64,000 bases of DNA from Gracilaria gracilis. Its lineage: Eukaryota; Rhodophyta; Florideophyceae; Gracilariales; Gracilariaceae. Shown in pieces: positions 23,993-34,500 of this stretch (positions within the stretch are counted from its first letter, which is position 1; every line of letters begins with the position of its first letter). Below the pieces are notes generated by a model, which was not told where the DNA came from, ran no database searches, and saw only the letters and a program-made list of their open reading frames with translations. The translations under genes were made by a program, and so were the position numbers. The stretch covers positions 96,753 through 160,752 of the forward strand of contig JARGSG010000262.1 in the NCBI GenBank assembly GCA_030374805.1. Direction: 5' to 3'.

Positions 23993-24298
23993 CTATTTTC
24001 CTTTCAGTAACTTGTGCTTAATAACCTCGCCCATCGATTCCATTGATGACAAATACCGCTGTACGTTCTCTATGATTTTGGTTCTGCGCCGAACCAATTC
24101 TACGTTGAACACAGCCCAAACTAACTCAGGCGTGCCGGCTTTTCCGTCATATGTACGACCCAAGATCAAATCACAGCAATAGGATGCCACCAATGCAAGC
24201 GGCCCGTGTGCAGCATTCGAGAACGCACACAGGGCATTTGTCATTGCCAACACCACATCAATTGCTGTCCCAATCTCCTCTGGCAACTGGCAACGATA
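23993..24298 (-). CDS. hypothetical ORF or 3' exon, overlapping the next gene's 5' end
   Basis: The 101-residue open frame (LPEEIGTAIDVVLAMTNALCAF...) reads like natural protein. Its opposite-strand shadow at 24,151-24,300 does not. It lacks an ATG near its beginning. A minus-strand CAG acceptor lies near 24,287, so it could be the last exon of a minus-strand gene. No family is recognised. Confidence 0.3.
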   Translation of the reverse strand, partial: YRCQLPEEIGTAIDVVLAMTNALCAFSNAAHGPLALVASYCCDLILGRTYDGKAGTPELVWAVFNVELVRRRTKIIENVQRYLSSMESMGEVIKHKLLKGK

Positions 24299-26334
24299 CA
24301 ATAGCTCTTCTGGTCTATGATCGGTCTCAGTCTCTGCCTATCACACAGATACCGGCTGGCTCGCTCCCGAGACAGAACAATGAGAGTGCATTCACAGGAG
24401 ACGGGTCCACGTTTCTTCCGACAATTAATACACCACTCCATCCCATTCCACCCTGTTCCCCATCTATGGTGCAAGGTGTCACACAAGGTAGTACGCCAGG
24501 GCCATCTGGAATACATCAACAATCACAGAGACGGCGCCTAAACCCCGGCATTCGTCGTCCAGCAAGCGCTGGGCCATCGGCAGGACTGCCACCTACAACA
24601 TCACGTCCACCGGTTGATCCTCGTGTACAAGACAGGCAAAATGATGATAATGCAGGTACAAGAAGGCGTAGAGTGCAGCGCAGTAACTCTAGGACAGGAA
24701 GAATGAACAACCGAAACCGCGAAGCTGGTAGTGCTATTGATATTGGGTCAGAAGAGAATGTTGTGACACAAAGCTTGCAACAAGAGAGGCTGATCGCTCT
24801 AAAAGAGCAGGAGATTGAAGTACTGAGATCTTCTAACGAGGAGTTAAAGATTATGAGAAGAATTTTGGAACGGATTGAGAGGAATACCTCTGAAATGTCA
24901 ATCAGAAATGGGGGTAGTGTAACAAACTCTGAGCAACGAAACGATTACTTGATTCTTGAGAGAGGAATATGCAATGTAAAAAGGTTTCTGAAGGCCTCAG
25001 CAGCACTGGGACTATTCCCCATGCCATTCATGTACCCAACCTCCGAAAGCAAAAGATATGTTACCGAACTCGTCAAGAATGCGCTTCAATCAGATCGCGA
25101 GAACAGCAAATGTCAGGGCGAGGACCCTGTGAACTTCATTGATAACTACTTTGTGCTGACGAGTGGTAGCAGGATTCATGCAGTCGGCATAGAACCTGAA
25201 ATGAGGGGTCAGAAGGAGAGCTCTGCTCTGAAACTCGAGGTCACCCATATCAAAGCAAGAATGAGGAAGACTACTATGCTCTTTGACGACGAAATTACTA
25301 AGCGATTGGCCGCTGCTTTCATGGAGAAGATACCTGGCTTGAATCATTTCTTATCGCTCCATTCCACACCAAGCAGGGCCAAGATTCAAAACATTTTTTG
25401 TTTGAACATGATGCGGTATGTGCAAGAGCGTAAGCTCTCAGAGGGAGTGAACGTCTTTTATGAGGGTGAAATTCTGGATAGTGCTTTCACCGCAGCAGAG
25501 AATGTGTTTTATGACGTCGCGTTCCGTCAGCAACGAAACGCGTACAATGAAATGTCTAAAGCATTTTCGGAACAAGAGCTACAATCGTTATTATCCCCGC
25601 TCAAGTCATACGTTCGCCAAACAAGGGGAGATGACTTTGACATATTTGCAAGACGTACTCACCGGCATGTGGAAATCTTTGTGAAAGCATATATCGTTGA
25701 GAAAGTAAGTGTATGTCAAATTCCCCCCTGTCCAACGCCTATCTAACCCTGTTTTGTTCTTTCTCCGTACCTGCAGTTGCAATCAAAAGTACTTGCTGGT
25801 GCTCTATCGGCATCCGTTTCTGTGTATGACCCCGAGGTTTACAAATACCGGAAACTAAATGAGACACAACTTTTGAGTCTCTTACGCATGCGAAAAAGAT
25901 CATCTCCGGGTTCCAGCCATGAACACGCTTATCTAGAGCACTGCTTTTCTATATCGGAGAAACTGGAAAAGGCATATCTCACACAATACTTTGGTCCATC
26001 TGCTATGGAGTATATTTGCTTGCGATTGCCGGAAGCACCTGGTACAGGAGGAACGACAACAGTCTCTGCTGTCACTCCAACTGTGAACCGTTCAAAGATG
26101 CCGGACCTGTTTCAATCGCCTTTCGTTGGCGGCGACATTAAGTCTTGGTTGCAGAATCACGAACAAAAGTACTGTCGTAATCGCCTGAGTCAAACGCAAC
26201 AAACGTTTCAACTTTCTGTGACAGAGCGGTATGAATGGGATTGCATCTACGTTACAGACCAACATATAATCGGAATAGGGCTTGCAAGCAAGCGATTTGA
26301 TGAGTTTTGTCTGCCTTTTGGTTCAGATAGATAG
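24151..26334 (+). CDS. unknown two-exon protein (about 700 aa)
   Basis: Exon 1 runs 24,151-25,704 and exon 2 25,777-26,334. They are joined across a 72-nt intron with a GTAAGT donor and a pyrimidine-rich CTGCAG acceptor; splicing keeps frame (VEK|LQSK). The first ATG is at 24,151. Sequence before about 24,400 looks less protein-like, so the in-frame ATG at 24,466 is an alternative start. The first ~200 residues are low-complexity and rich in Pro, Arg, Ser and Gln, with basic RRR runs that could act as a nuclear signal. A coiled-coil-like stretch (LIALKEQEIEVLRSSNEELKI) follows at about residues 213-240, then a globular region. I recognise no family. Composition and the clean intron argue for a real host gene, or a gene of an unclassified transposon. 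Confidence 0.65.
25705..25776 (+). other. spliceosomal intron, 72 nt
   Basis: GTAAGT...CTGCAG, with a T-rich tract before the acceptor. It joins two open frames in phase. Confidence 0.75.
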
Positions 26335-26452
26335 GGAGAACGATGGGTTCCTTAACGCACGTTTTTGGCAATACATTGTCCAAGTAAGGATGATGAGCTT
26401 GGTTCTGACGATTGCGTTGATTGTCGACGCCCCTTGGCGCGTTCATTCTATA

Positions 26453-26669
26453 CATGGCTCCGCTTACCAAGTCTCCATTGCGCACGCTGCCCGTCACCCT
26501 TCCTCAACTGTCGCCGCTCTCCAACGTTGCGTCGCACTTGCGTTTGTCCGCAGTGCCTAGCGCTTCTACCCCGCCGGCTACTGACGTCGATATGCCTGTC
26601 ACTAATTTTGTGCCTGTCAAGCATGCTGCAAATAGAAATGTGCAGAAACGACCACGCCGAACCATTTAA
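26453..26669 (+). CDS. possible small basic protein or 3' exon
   Basis: The open frame begins near ATG 26,453 (MAPLTKSPLRTLP...) and ends in a basic tail, VQKRPRRTI, that could be a nuclear localisation signal. It lies 120 nt after the stop of the preceding gene, and I cannot tell whether it is an extra exon or independent. No family recognised. Confidence 0.3.
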
Positions 26670-26911
26670 TACGACTCCGTGCGTTTATGATTCGAGCGGG
26701 AAAGATTAATTGAGAGTAAGATCAACACGAATGCGAATTAGAAGACGATATGGCCCATTCAATAATGACATCTCCTACTAACAAGAATGTCGTAGCTTCT
26801 GTCTTTCATGTACTATGAATTCTGTATGGCGCAAAAATGAGAGGCAGATAGATGAGAATTCTACGATGGTCAAATACTGGTTTTAGCTAAGAAGAAAGCA
26901 TTGTACAGGAA

Positions 26912-27208
26912 ATGGCAGTCATGGAAAAAGAACGTACTATTATTTTCGTTAATCTACAGGAAAGAAAATGGAGTGGAAGTTTTACCGGTGTGAAGATGAA
27001 GCCCAGGAGCACAGTAGTGGGTGTTGCTGGCAAGAAGTTTTCAATTGATATAGATGCCACTGGGAAAGATGTTTCCGCTGCGTCAGTATCTGCTTTGCGT
27101 CACATTGTTAATCTCCTGCTTTCTTCTCCGCGTGCCCAGAAGAAAGCGGAAGAAGGGGAACGATGTGGTGAAATAGTGGCAAAACTGCGGGTAGAGAGCA
27201 AGTCTTAA
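26912..27208 (+). CDS. small hypothetical protein, 98 aa
   Basis: ATG at 26,912 (MAVMEKERTIIFVNLQERK) and stop at 27,206-27,208. A polyadenylation hexamer AATAAA follows at 27,236-27,241, about 28 nt downstream, which supports a transcribed gene. The sequence is evenly mixed, with a predicted strand-rich N-terminus and a helical C-terminus ending in Lys/Glu-rich residues. No family is recognised. Confidence 0.45.
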   Translation: MAVMEKERTIIFVNLQERKWSGSFTGVKMKPRSTVVGVAGKKFSIDIDATGKDVSAASVSALRHIVNLLLSSPRAQKKAEEGERCGEIVAKLRVESKS

Positions 27209-27235
27209 TAGCATTTAAATCCTGAGTGACCTGAT

Positions 27236-27241
27236 AATAAA
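27236..27241 (+). terminator. polyadenylation signal AATAAA
   Basis: A canonical hexamer shortly after the 98-aa ORF stop. Confidence 0.4.
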
Positions 27242-28475
27242 ACACCAATTCAATGTGACAACGTGATATCCTTTTCGGTGACGTGACAATATGTGATCGT
27301 TTCGCCTGTGTCTGTGGTGTGCAGTTTTGGTGTTCAGGGGAACTCCCGGACCGGCAAAATCCGGAGGTGAGCACGGAAATGGCAAAAGCAGCCTTTTCGC
27401 TCGTCGGGGTGTGTACCGGACTCATAGTATGTCCGAGAGCACCAGTCCTGCACCAGAAAAAGTACCGGTCCGGAAGCTGCGCTGGTTTCTGACGATGTTT
27501 ATTGCTTCCTCTGCAGTGAGCCAAGATATCGATATAATATAACTTTACAGGGTATGGATATGCCAAGAGCTCACTCCAGAGGAACCAACCGCGTCGTATC
27601 GTACGTACCACGCAACGCAAGCATGACAACTCCCACCAATGCATTGTTGTCAACAACAATTTGTTTTGCTTCACATGCTCCCAACAGAAACACGGCAACA
27701 AATTAACTGTAGCGCTCGGGTGAGGGGGGGCAGGGCGGACCGTGACGGGCGCATGGCTGACCGCTTGCAATAGAACGCTGTTCACAGGGGACAGCGGTAA
27801 AACCGTTATATTTCTAGAAACTCAAAATTCTGCAAATCGGGGCCATTTAAGCCTGTCGTGCTCTTTCAGAGAATGTAACCCAGTACTAAACTACACACAA
27901 ATAGTAAACTTTTTCAACTTATTTGGATTGGGGCGTCTGACAGAGTATTTGTAGGGCCTACACTGTAAGATTGTGGAAAGTTGTTCAATTTCCCGTGCGC
28001 ATGTTGCACGGTAAAATCGACAACTTTGGCGTTAACTTTCACTTGTTTTCAGCGCTGACAATATGGAAACTCGGTTGTAGTGAGCAGTTGTGACTACTGA
28101 ATGCAAAAGTTAAAACATAAATATGTAGCTTTCCGAGCAGCAGATATAGAGATAAGAAGTATTTTTAATTCTCCTACTACGCCAAGAAGTTAAAATGATC
28201 CTAATTTTCAAGTTTTATGTGTTTTTGGGCTGTTTTACCGATTTTTGAAGCGAAGTGCAACGCAATCCAGAAACCCTATATGTAAGATATTGTTCTACGT
28301 TACTGAACGTAGCCTAGGCATTAAAAATATGTTTGCCAATGTTGTTCAAAAGACCATGCGTGTGAGATACATAGCACTTAAAGACGTAACATGCACAATT
28401 TCAAATATGTGCCCGCGTGAGCTTTCAGATAACTTTGGTTTAACTTTCCAGGAAACATACTGAAAGTCACATCTC

Positions 28476-28535
28476 TGACACTGTAAAGGAAATGCTGAGT
28501 TGAACCAATTTTTTGCAAAACCTCTTACAGTGTCA
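28476..28535. repeat. inverted repeat TGACACTGTAA / TTACAGTGTCA
   Basis: Arms 28,476-28,489 and 28,521-28,535 match except for one inserted base, with a loop of about 31 nt. A related end, ACACTGTAAGA, lies at 27,960 and could be the other terminus of a ~575-bp MITE. Confidence 0.5.
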
Positions 28536-28715
28536 ATGGGAGGTTTAATTGTGCTTTCTGATTAAACACATGCCGCATTTTTAGAATAGCTATAAAGAAT
28601 CTGTGCAAATATGCCTTTATTAAATATGATACCTCTAAATTATAGAAATTACCGCTTTCCCCAGCAAATTGTATGACGATATTTCCTAAAAATCGTTGTA
28701 TAGCAACCACACTGG

Positions 28716-28777
28716 GGAGGCGGTTTGCCCTATATCAGACTCACGCCGAGTGACTGTGATATAGGCAAGCCGCCTCC
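28716..28777. repeat. 22-bp stem hairpin
   Basis: The arm starting GGAGGCGGTTTGCCCTATAT (28,716-28,737) pairs with 28,757-28,777 with one bulge and one G-U pair. The 19-nt loop itself holds TCAC/GTGA. Confidence 0.75.
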
Positions 28778-29409
28778 GATAAGCGATTTATATCCACCAA
28801 CTCGTGGTTATAAGTTTTATACCTTATCTTCACTCGTTTGTCGAGATAACTCATTCTCATCCTGCTTTACAATCTCACTCCACTTAAAGCTCAAAGCTTG
28901 CAGCTTATTGGCAACGCCACGGCAGAGCAAACGCGTTTATTGGTTCAGTTAGAGTATACATCGCTACAATTATTCTCATCGCTGTCATGGAGAAAAAGAG
29001 GAACAAGCAACCCAATATTGCACCGATGCGCCCGAGTCGGCCGAGCGAACCGGACAACAATTGAAGTCGCTATTATATATTGTACACACCACTGTTGTGC
29101 CTTCACATACGTACAGCTTTTTGGGCAATAGAAAAAGTTTAAGACCGAAACACAAATCCGTCGCTGACCATTTCGTCGTCCTCAGAACTCGAGCGCCGCC
29201 AGCAGCATTGTTTCAAGCACTTTCTTGCCATCCATGTCACCCTTTCATACTTGGAATGCAGCTTTTCTCTGTGCACAAATTTGCAATACGTAACTTGGCC
29301 TCCCAATTGTCGCATCCCCTACCAAACTTGCAAACTTGCCCACCCAACTCAAGTTGACATTCTTCAGCACCTGCATATTTGTCCGATTGGTATCTAGTCC
29401 AAGTTAGTG

Positions 29410-30552
29410 ATGTCGGCAGCACCTTCATCGCTTTGGTTACTGTCATGGTTCTTCATCGTTTCTAGCGCCCAATTCGATGATTCACAACTTCCTGTGACAT
29501 ACGAAGATGTAAACGTGATTCTCCAGGAATTGCACGAGCGCTGGCCTCCTCTTTCAAAGCCTCCTCCTTCGAACATTCCCGGTCTCACCGCCGATTTATG
29601 TCGTGGTTCAGCTGAATGCGTTGAACCTCGCGTATGCTTCAGCTGTGCATCCCCTCCTTGTCAATGTTTCAAAGCACCGCGCTACGCGAACTATAGCTGC
29701 CAATCTTCGATGGAATGTGACGAAGGAGAGCATTGTGAATGGGATGCTTCAGTTGGAACGACATCTGGCATTTGTACCTCTTCAAAGTACTATCAAGGAC
29801 GGAACAGATCAATCCTAAGCCAGCAATTTGACTCAGTACCGCCGCTACTGGGGTTTGGATTATCGGGAGACCGATGTTTCTCGCACCAGCACTGCCATGG
29901 AACTCGAAGTTGTCTATCCGAATCAATATTCGAAGCCGAGGTGTTCAAAATAACCCCCTGCGAATCCTCTTCTTTCCCTTGCGTTTGTACTCCTCTCAAC
30001 TTGGCCCTTTGCTCAAACTCCTCCAGCTGTTCTCATGGTGAAATATGTGCCTCAGTGATGTTTTATGTACCGGTAACATTCTCTTACCGTTCTATGGAAT
30101 CGGAGCGGGAGGCAGTCCTTGAGCCCATTTGCATATCATCGAACCTTTCTGGACATGCGGCTGTATTTTCTGTCTCGAATAACTCTTCTGTTTTGGAGTT
30201 TGCACATATGCAAACTGCAACACTTCAAGCGCCAAGCGCAGAGCACAACAATGTACCGCAAACGTTTCAGCCCGTATATGGAGATACTGCACCTTTCAGA
30301 GTACCTTCTTTAACGTTTTTTAATTCATTCTCGACAAATGAGCTCGCAAACGAGTTTATTGTTGGTATTCTGTCTTTAATTATTGTGTCACAACTACATA
30401 ATATCGTGGAAAGTTTGATTCCAACTTCTTCTCGAATTGATCACAACACGTACTCCTCGTACATCACATTTTCCAGACTCAACTCCTTTCGTTTTGTTTC
30501 TCGTCTTTTTACCACGCGTGAACCATTTACAGAATCTGTACCGATCGCATGA
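29410..30552 (+). CDS. secreted/membrane Cys-rich protein, first part
   Basis: ATG at 29,410. The N-terminus (SSLWLLSWFFIVSSAQF) is a classic signal peptide with a hydrophobic core and small residues before the cut. The ectodomain has many cysteines in short-spaced pairs (CRGSAECVEPRVCFSC, PPCQCF, CSNSSSCSHGEIC), which suggests disulphide-bonded modules, and several N-glycosylation motifs. A hydrophobic stretch (EFIVGILSLIIVSQL) at about residues 317-331 may be a membrane segment. The frame ends at TGA 30,550-30,552, yet continues open in the same frame straight after it. So this may be either a separate protein or the front of a longer one with a premature stop. No named family recognised. 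Confidence 0.6.
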   Translation: MSAAPSSLWLLSWFFIVSSAQFDDSQLPVTYEDVNVILQELHERWPPLSKPPPSNIPGLTADLCRGSAECVEPRVCFSCASPPCQCFKAPRYANYSCQSSMECDEGEHCEWDASVGTTSGICTSSKYYQGRNRSILSQQFDSVPPLLGFGLSGDRCFSHQHCHGTRSCLSESIFEAEVFKITPCESSSFPCVCTPLNLALCSNSSSCSHGEICASVMFYVPVTFSYRSMESEREAVLEPICISSNLSGHAAVFSVSNNSSVLEFAHMQTATLQAPSAEHNNVPQTFQPVYGDTAPFRVPSLTFFNSFSTNELANEFIVGILSLIIVSQLHNIVESLIPTSSRIDHNTYSSYITFSRLNSFRFVSRLFTTREPFTESVPIA

Positions 30553-31023
30553 AGTCGATGCACACCTCAAATTAGGTGTAAGCTGCTTTTTGGGCCTCTG
30601 TTTGCCCTCATCTTTCTATATGTGGTCGAGCTCGCCACCATTTTGGCAGGTACAAGTGTTCGCTCCGAGTATTATGCCGATCACAACTTTGATACCGTTG
30701 TGGCGCCAGTGCATGGCCCGCCCCGAGAACCTGTACAAGACCATTCTGACCCGTACTGTGATGACTTTTTCGTATCCACCCGTGGGCTTTTCGAGTCTGG
30801 CAAAGTGTTGAAGTGTGTGAAACCTTTTCCAGAAGAGCCTGATCCAGCTTTGCGCGACACTATTCGGGTGTCGGTGTTCTATGGAACTGGGGAGACAGTG
30901 TTTGAAATATATTCTCTAAATGGAACGTACTCGGCTGTGGAGTTGTCAACGTCTTTGCGTTCAAAGAGCGGACTGAACATGAAAACAATGCCCTTTCGAC
31001 CAGACCTTATGCGTCGACAAGAA
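30553..31023 (+). pseudogene. membrane protein continuation, interrupted by Gypsy A2
   Basis: It is in frame with the preceding ORF after its TGA. It opens with a basic stretch and a strong hydrophobic segment (KLLFGPLFALIFLYVVELA, about 30,586-30,640). A soluble domain follows (DPYCDDFFVSTRGLFESGKV...). The frame reaches ...MRRQE exactly at the A2 insertion (target-site duplicate AAGAA, 31,019-31,023) and resumes at 41,085 without a shift. It could be an independent gene starting with an upstream exon, or the second half of the 29,410 gene. Function unknown. Confidence 0.55.
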
Positions 31024-31234
31024 TGTTGTCTATTGTACAGCACCGTTGCCTGGTCGGGTTGAATTCTCTGTAACGAAGTATACAGTGCCACGTAGGTGCT
31101 GCATATGCAGTCAGCGTCTGATTTATGACCTTCTGACGACAATTCAGTACTGTGCCTAGTCAAGCGTAATGGTCTTCGTAGTTTCTACAATATACAATCT
31201 TGTGCTCTCAGCAGACAACTGAGAGTCGAGTGGT

Positions 31235-31441
31235 TGTCGGCATTACGACCACTTATATTTGATTCATATTGTTTGTTATTGATTACTTGTATGGTCTTAA
31301 TTTGATATTCAGTACTCACGACCATTTACTCCCTATTTGTTATACACTATCTTTGTCTATAAAAGGTCTCTTGATGAGAGTCCTAGTGGCTCTCATCTTC
31401 GAGACAACTCCATTGTCATTCCACTATTGTTCTCTCTGATA
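31235..31441 (+). repeat. 5' LTR of Copia element
   Basis: 207 bp. TATAAAAGG lies at 31,358-31,366. A perfect 8-bp hairpin GATGAGAG/CTCTCATC with a 9-nt loop follows at about 31,374-31,398, in the presumed transcribed leader. Confidence 0.95.
31358..31366 (+). promoter_or_regulatory. TATA box of Copia LTR
   Basis: TATAAAAGG, a canonical core promoter, 177 bp upstream of the polyprotein ATG (31,535). An identical copy lies in the right LTR. Confidence 0.6.
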
Positions 31442-31452
31442 GGTTATGGGCC
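31442..31452 (+). promoter_or_regulatory. Copia primer-binding site, half initiator-Met tRNA type
   Basis: GGTTATGGGCC directly follows the LTR. It is complementary to GGCCCATAACC, the anticodon stem-loop sequence of eukaryotic initiator tRNA-Met, and has no TGG start. Drosophila copia is known to prime from an internally cut initiator tRNA at such a site. Confidence 0.75.
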
Positions 31453-31534
31453 TACTCGCAACACTACTGTGTACATCGCTATTTTCTTTTCTTTCTCTTT
31501 CTGTCTATTTCAATATCCATCTTCCTTATTCCTC

Positions 31535-34500
31535 ATGGAGATGGATAAGATACGAATCAAGCCCTTTGATGAAAAGGAGGACTACAAACTCTGGCGAATC
31601 AGAGTTGAAGCCGCCTGCGACGCTAAAGGCATTGGCACTGTTTTGCAACAAAACAGAAACCCGTTTACAAGCGACGACGAGAAACGCAAGGAGTTCGAAG
31701 AAAACCAGAAGAAAGCTAGTGGAATAATCATCGCCGCCCTTTCGAATGAAGCACTACGCGTTGTTCAATCAGAAATTGGACATCCCAATAAGATGTTGAA
31801 ACGACTTGACGACCGATATGCGTCAAAATCAACTGCATCCCGTATTGCAAAAATGTGTGAACTTGTTACCCTTCGATACTCTAGCATCGATCAAAACATG
31901 GGCAGGCACATAGATAAGATGGCAGGTATTCTTGAACAACTAGCGAGTATGGATACAAAGTTACCAGAAGAGCTTTCTGTAGCTTTATTAGTTTCATCTA
32001 TATCTGCAGCTCAGCTCAATCCTGTCTGCGCTGCCATCAAAACTCTTCCATCTGAGAACGTAAAATGGGACTCCGTCGCATCCCGTCTTCTCGATGAAAA
32101 TCGATCACTTGCGAACAATCGTTCTGAAAGAACTCACTCCGCAAGACCCAAGTGTGGCATATGTAAACGTCTTGGTCACACTACTAAGAATTGTTATCTG
32201 AACCCTCGTAATCCAAACAATCGTCTCAACCTTCAAGATAAGAAAAGTACTGACACCAGGAAGAACAGTACATATAATCAAGCACTTAATAAGAAGGAGA
32301 GACAAAAAGATAACAACGAGTCTAACCAACAATACAAAACGAACCGTAACAGAGCTGCAGTTGCAAGAACGAGAGCTATGACGATCCGTTCACAGAATTC
32401 CGACCTTCTCATGCTCGATTCTGGTACGACCACGCACCTGACGCCACATACCTCTCGCCTCAATGACTCTCAGTCCTGTCACGTTCCCATTTCTCTTGGG
32501 GATGATTCCACTATCTATGCTACTGAGCAAGGTACTAGAAGTGTGAAATGGAGTTTTGAAGGCACAGAAACATCTGTTTGTCTTAGCAACACTCTTGCAT
32601 CACCTGAACTTGCAATGAGCTTGTTGTCCCTTCCCGCCTTAACCGCCAAGGGAATTGCTGTCCTGTTTCTCCCGGAGGAAGCTCTTTTAATTGATATTGA
32701 CAATGATTTTCAAATCATAGGCTCAGCTCCCAAACATAGTGACGGTTTATATTACATCGCAGAAGACTTTCGACACAGTTCCTTCTCAACTGCAGCCAGA
32801 AAGAACTATGCATTCATGGCAAAAGTACGGTCTCTAATTGGTCAAACGTCATCTTCCTCGTCCCCTAGTAACTCAACCAATGATCAAACGGATCCCAATG
32901 AGCAGCATGAAGTCGTTGATGATACTATTGATACCACTGTGAATGCTGCAACTAATGATCTGAAATCCGATGTCACAATTTGGCACTGGAGAATGGCACA
33001 CGCTGTACCAACGAAGGAAATACATCGTATGATTAAACAGAATCTTCTGCCACAGAACAAGGAATTCAACTCTGACTGTGTGCCATGCAGCAGTGGAAAG
33101 TTTCGTAAAGCCTATCTTGGAAGTCTAACATCACGTTCACAGGTTGGCCATCTACACATCGATGTTACTGAAACCGGAACAGAATCTGGAGATGGACATC
33201 GTTACTATCTCATTATTGTTGACGAATTCAGTCGATATATCTATGGAAAGGCTCTTCAAAACAAAGGAGAAGCATCCGTACATATTATCACTTTCAGAAA
33301 CTGGTTCGAAAGACAGTCTGGCAAGAATGTTCTTTCGTTACATTCGGATGGTGGCAAAGAATTTCTGCGGGCTCAGAAACACTTTCAGAAGCTTGGCATC
33401 AATATCTCGCAGACCAGTGCCTACACACCGTCATCTAATGGACTAGCCGAGCGCTATGTTGGCATCCCACAGGGTTCCATAAGAGCAGCACTCAGTCATG
33501 CCAAATTACCGAAGACGTTTTGGAACTACGCCCTAAAACAAGTAATTGATGCTCGTAACATGGCTCCTCATCGTTCGACGGAAAGGATACCGCATGTAAC
33601 TCTCTTTAACGAGTATCCACCCTACGCCAAGCACCTGAAAGCCTTTGGATGCCGTGCCTTGGTCCTCTGCAAAGAAAAAGAGCTTCGAAAAATGGACCCT
33701 AAACTAAGAGAAGGCATTAATCTGGGTCATATTCAAGGAGGAATGTATCACATCCTTACATCTGAGGGTGTCGTACAAACGAAACATGTTCGTTTCCTGG
33801 AATCAGAATTTCCAGGATTATCATTACTCAATAATACGTCCCCCGACGTACAGGAAACCCACGATGACCACCCTCTGTTTGGCATACCAGATCCAGATGA
33901 AGTGGATGCGTTCGAGGATGACACATCTGTGCTCACCTCCTTAACTCATTATCCAAATAAGGACTCCACATACGATCCTGACTTAGGTGGATACCCTTCT
34001 GATGTCGAAAATGATCCTAGTACTGCATCTTGCACCGTTGCACAAATACTACCATCTGAAATCAGCACAGGAGATGAACCAACTTTGAGGCAGGCCTTGA
34101 AGTCTCCCGAGGCATCATATTGGATGGAAGGGATTAGGAAAGAATTTGAAACGATTCTGAAACTTGGCACATACATAGATGCAGACCATGATCACAGGAA
34201 GCCCATCCCATCTGGCATTATTCTTCGACTCAAACGAGATCATAATGGCTCACCATCTCGTTTTAAGGCACGTCTCGTGGCAAGAGGAAACTTTCAACAC
34301 AATTGCAATAAGCCTGAACTCTATGCCCCGGTCCTGAATTTTGAACTCTTTCGACTAGTTCTCGCCGTTTCAATCGCTAAAGGTTGGGATCGCCAGCATG
34401 TCGATATCAAGGGTGCATTTTTACATGCTTCTATTCCAGAAGACAACCCAATCTGGATTAGACTTCCAAAAATACCGGGAGTTCCGGAGGCCGATGGCCG

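Larger units (their letters stand above)
27250..29405. other. AT-rich non-coding stretch with inverted repeats
   Basis: No gene is supported. It contains the word CACTGTAA at 27,961, an inverted repeat at 28,476-28,535 and a long hairpin at 28,716-28,777, described separately. Confidence 0.6.

Noticed and set aside
27108..27785. 225-codon minus-strand frame
   Set aside because: No ATG-supported domain, Cys/His/Pro-scattered low-quality composition, and it overlaps the better supported 98-aa plus-strand gene.
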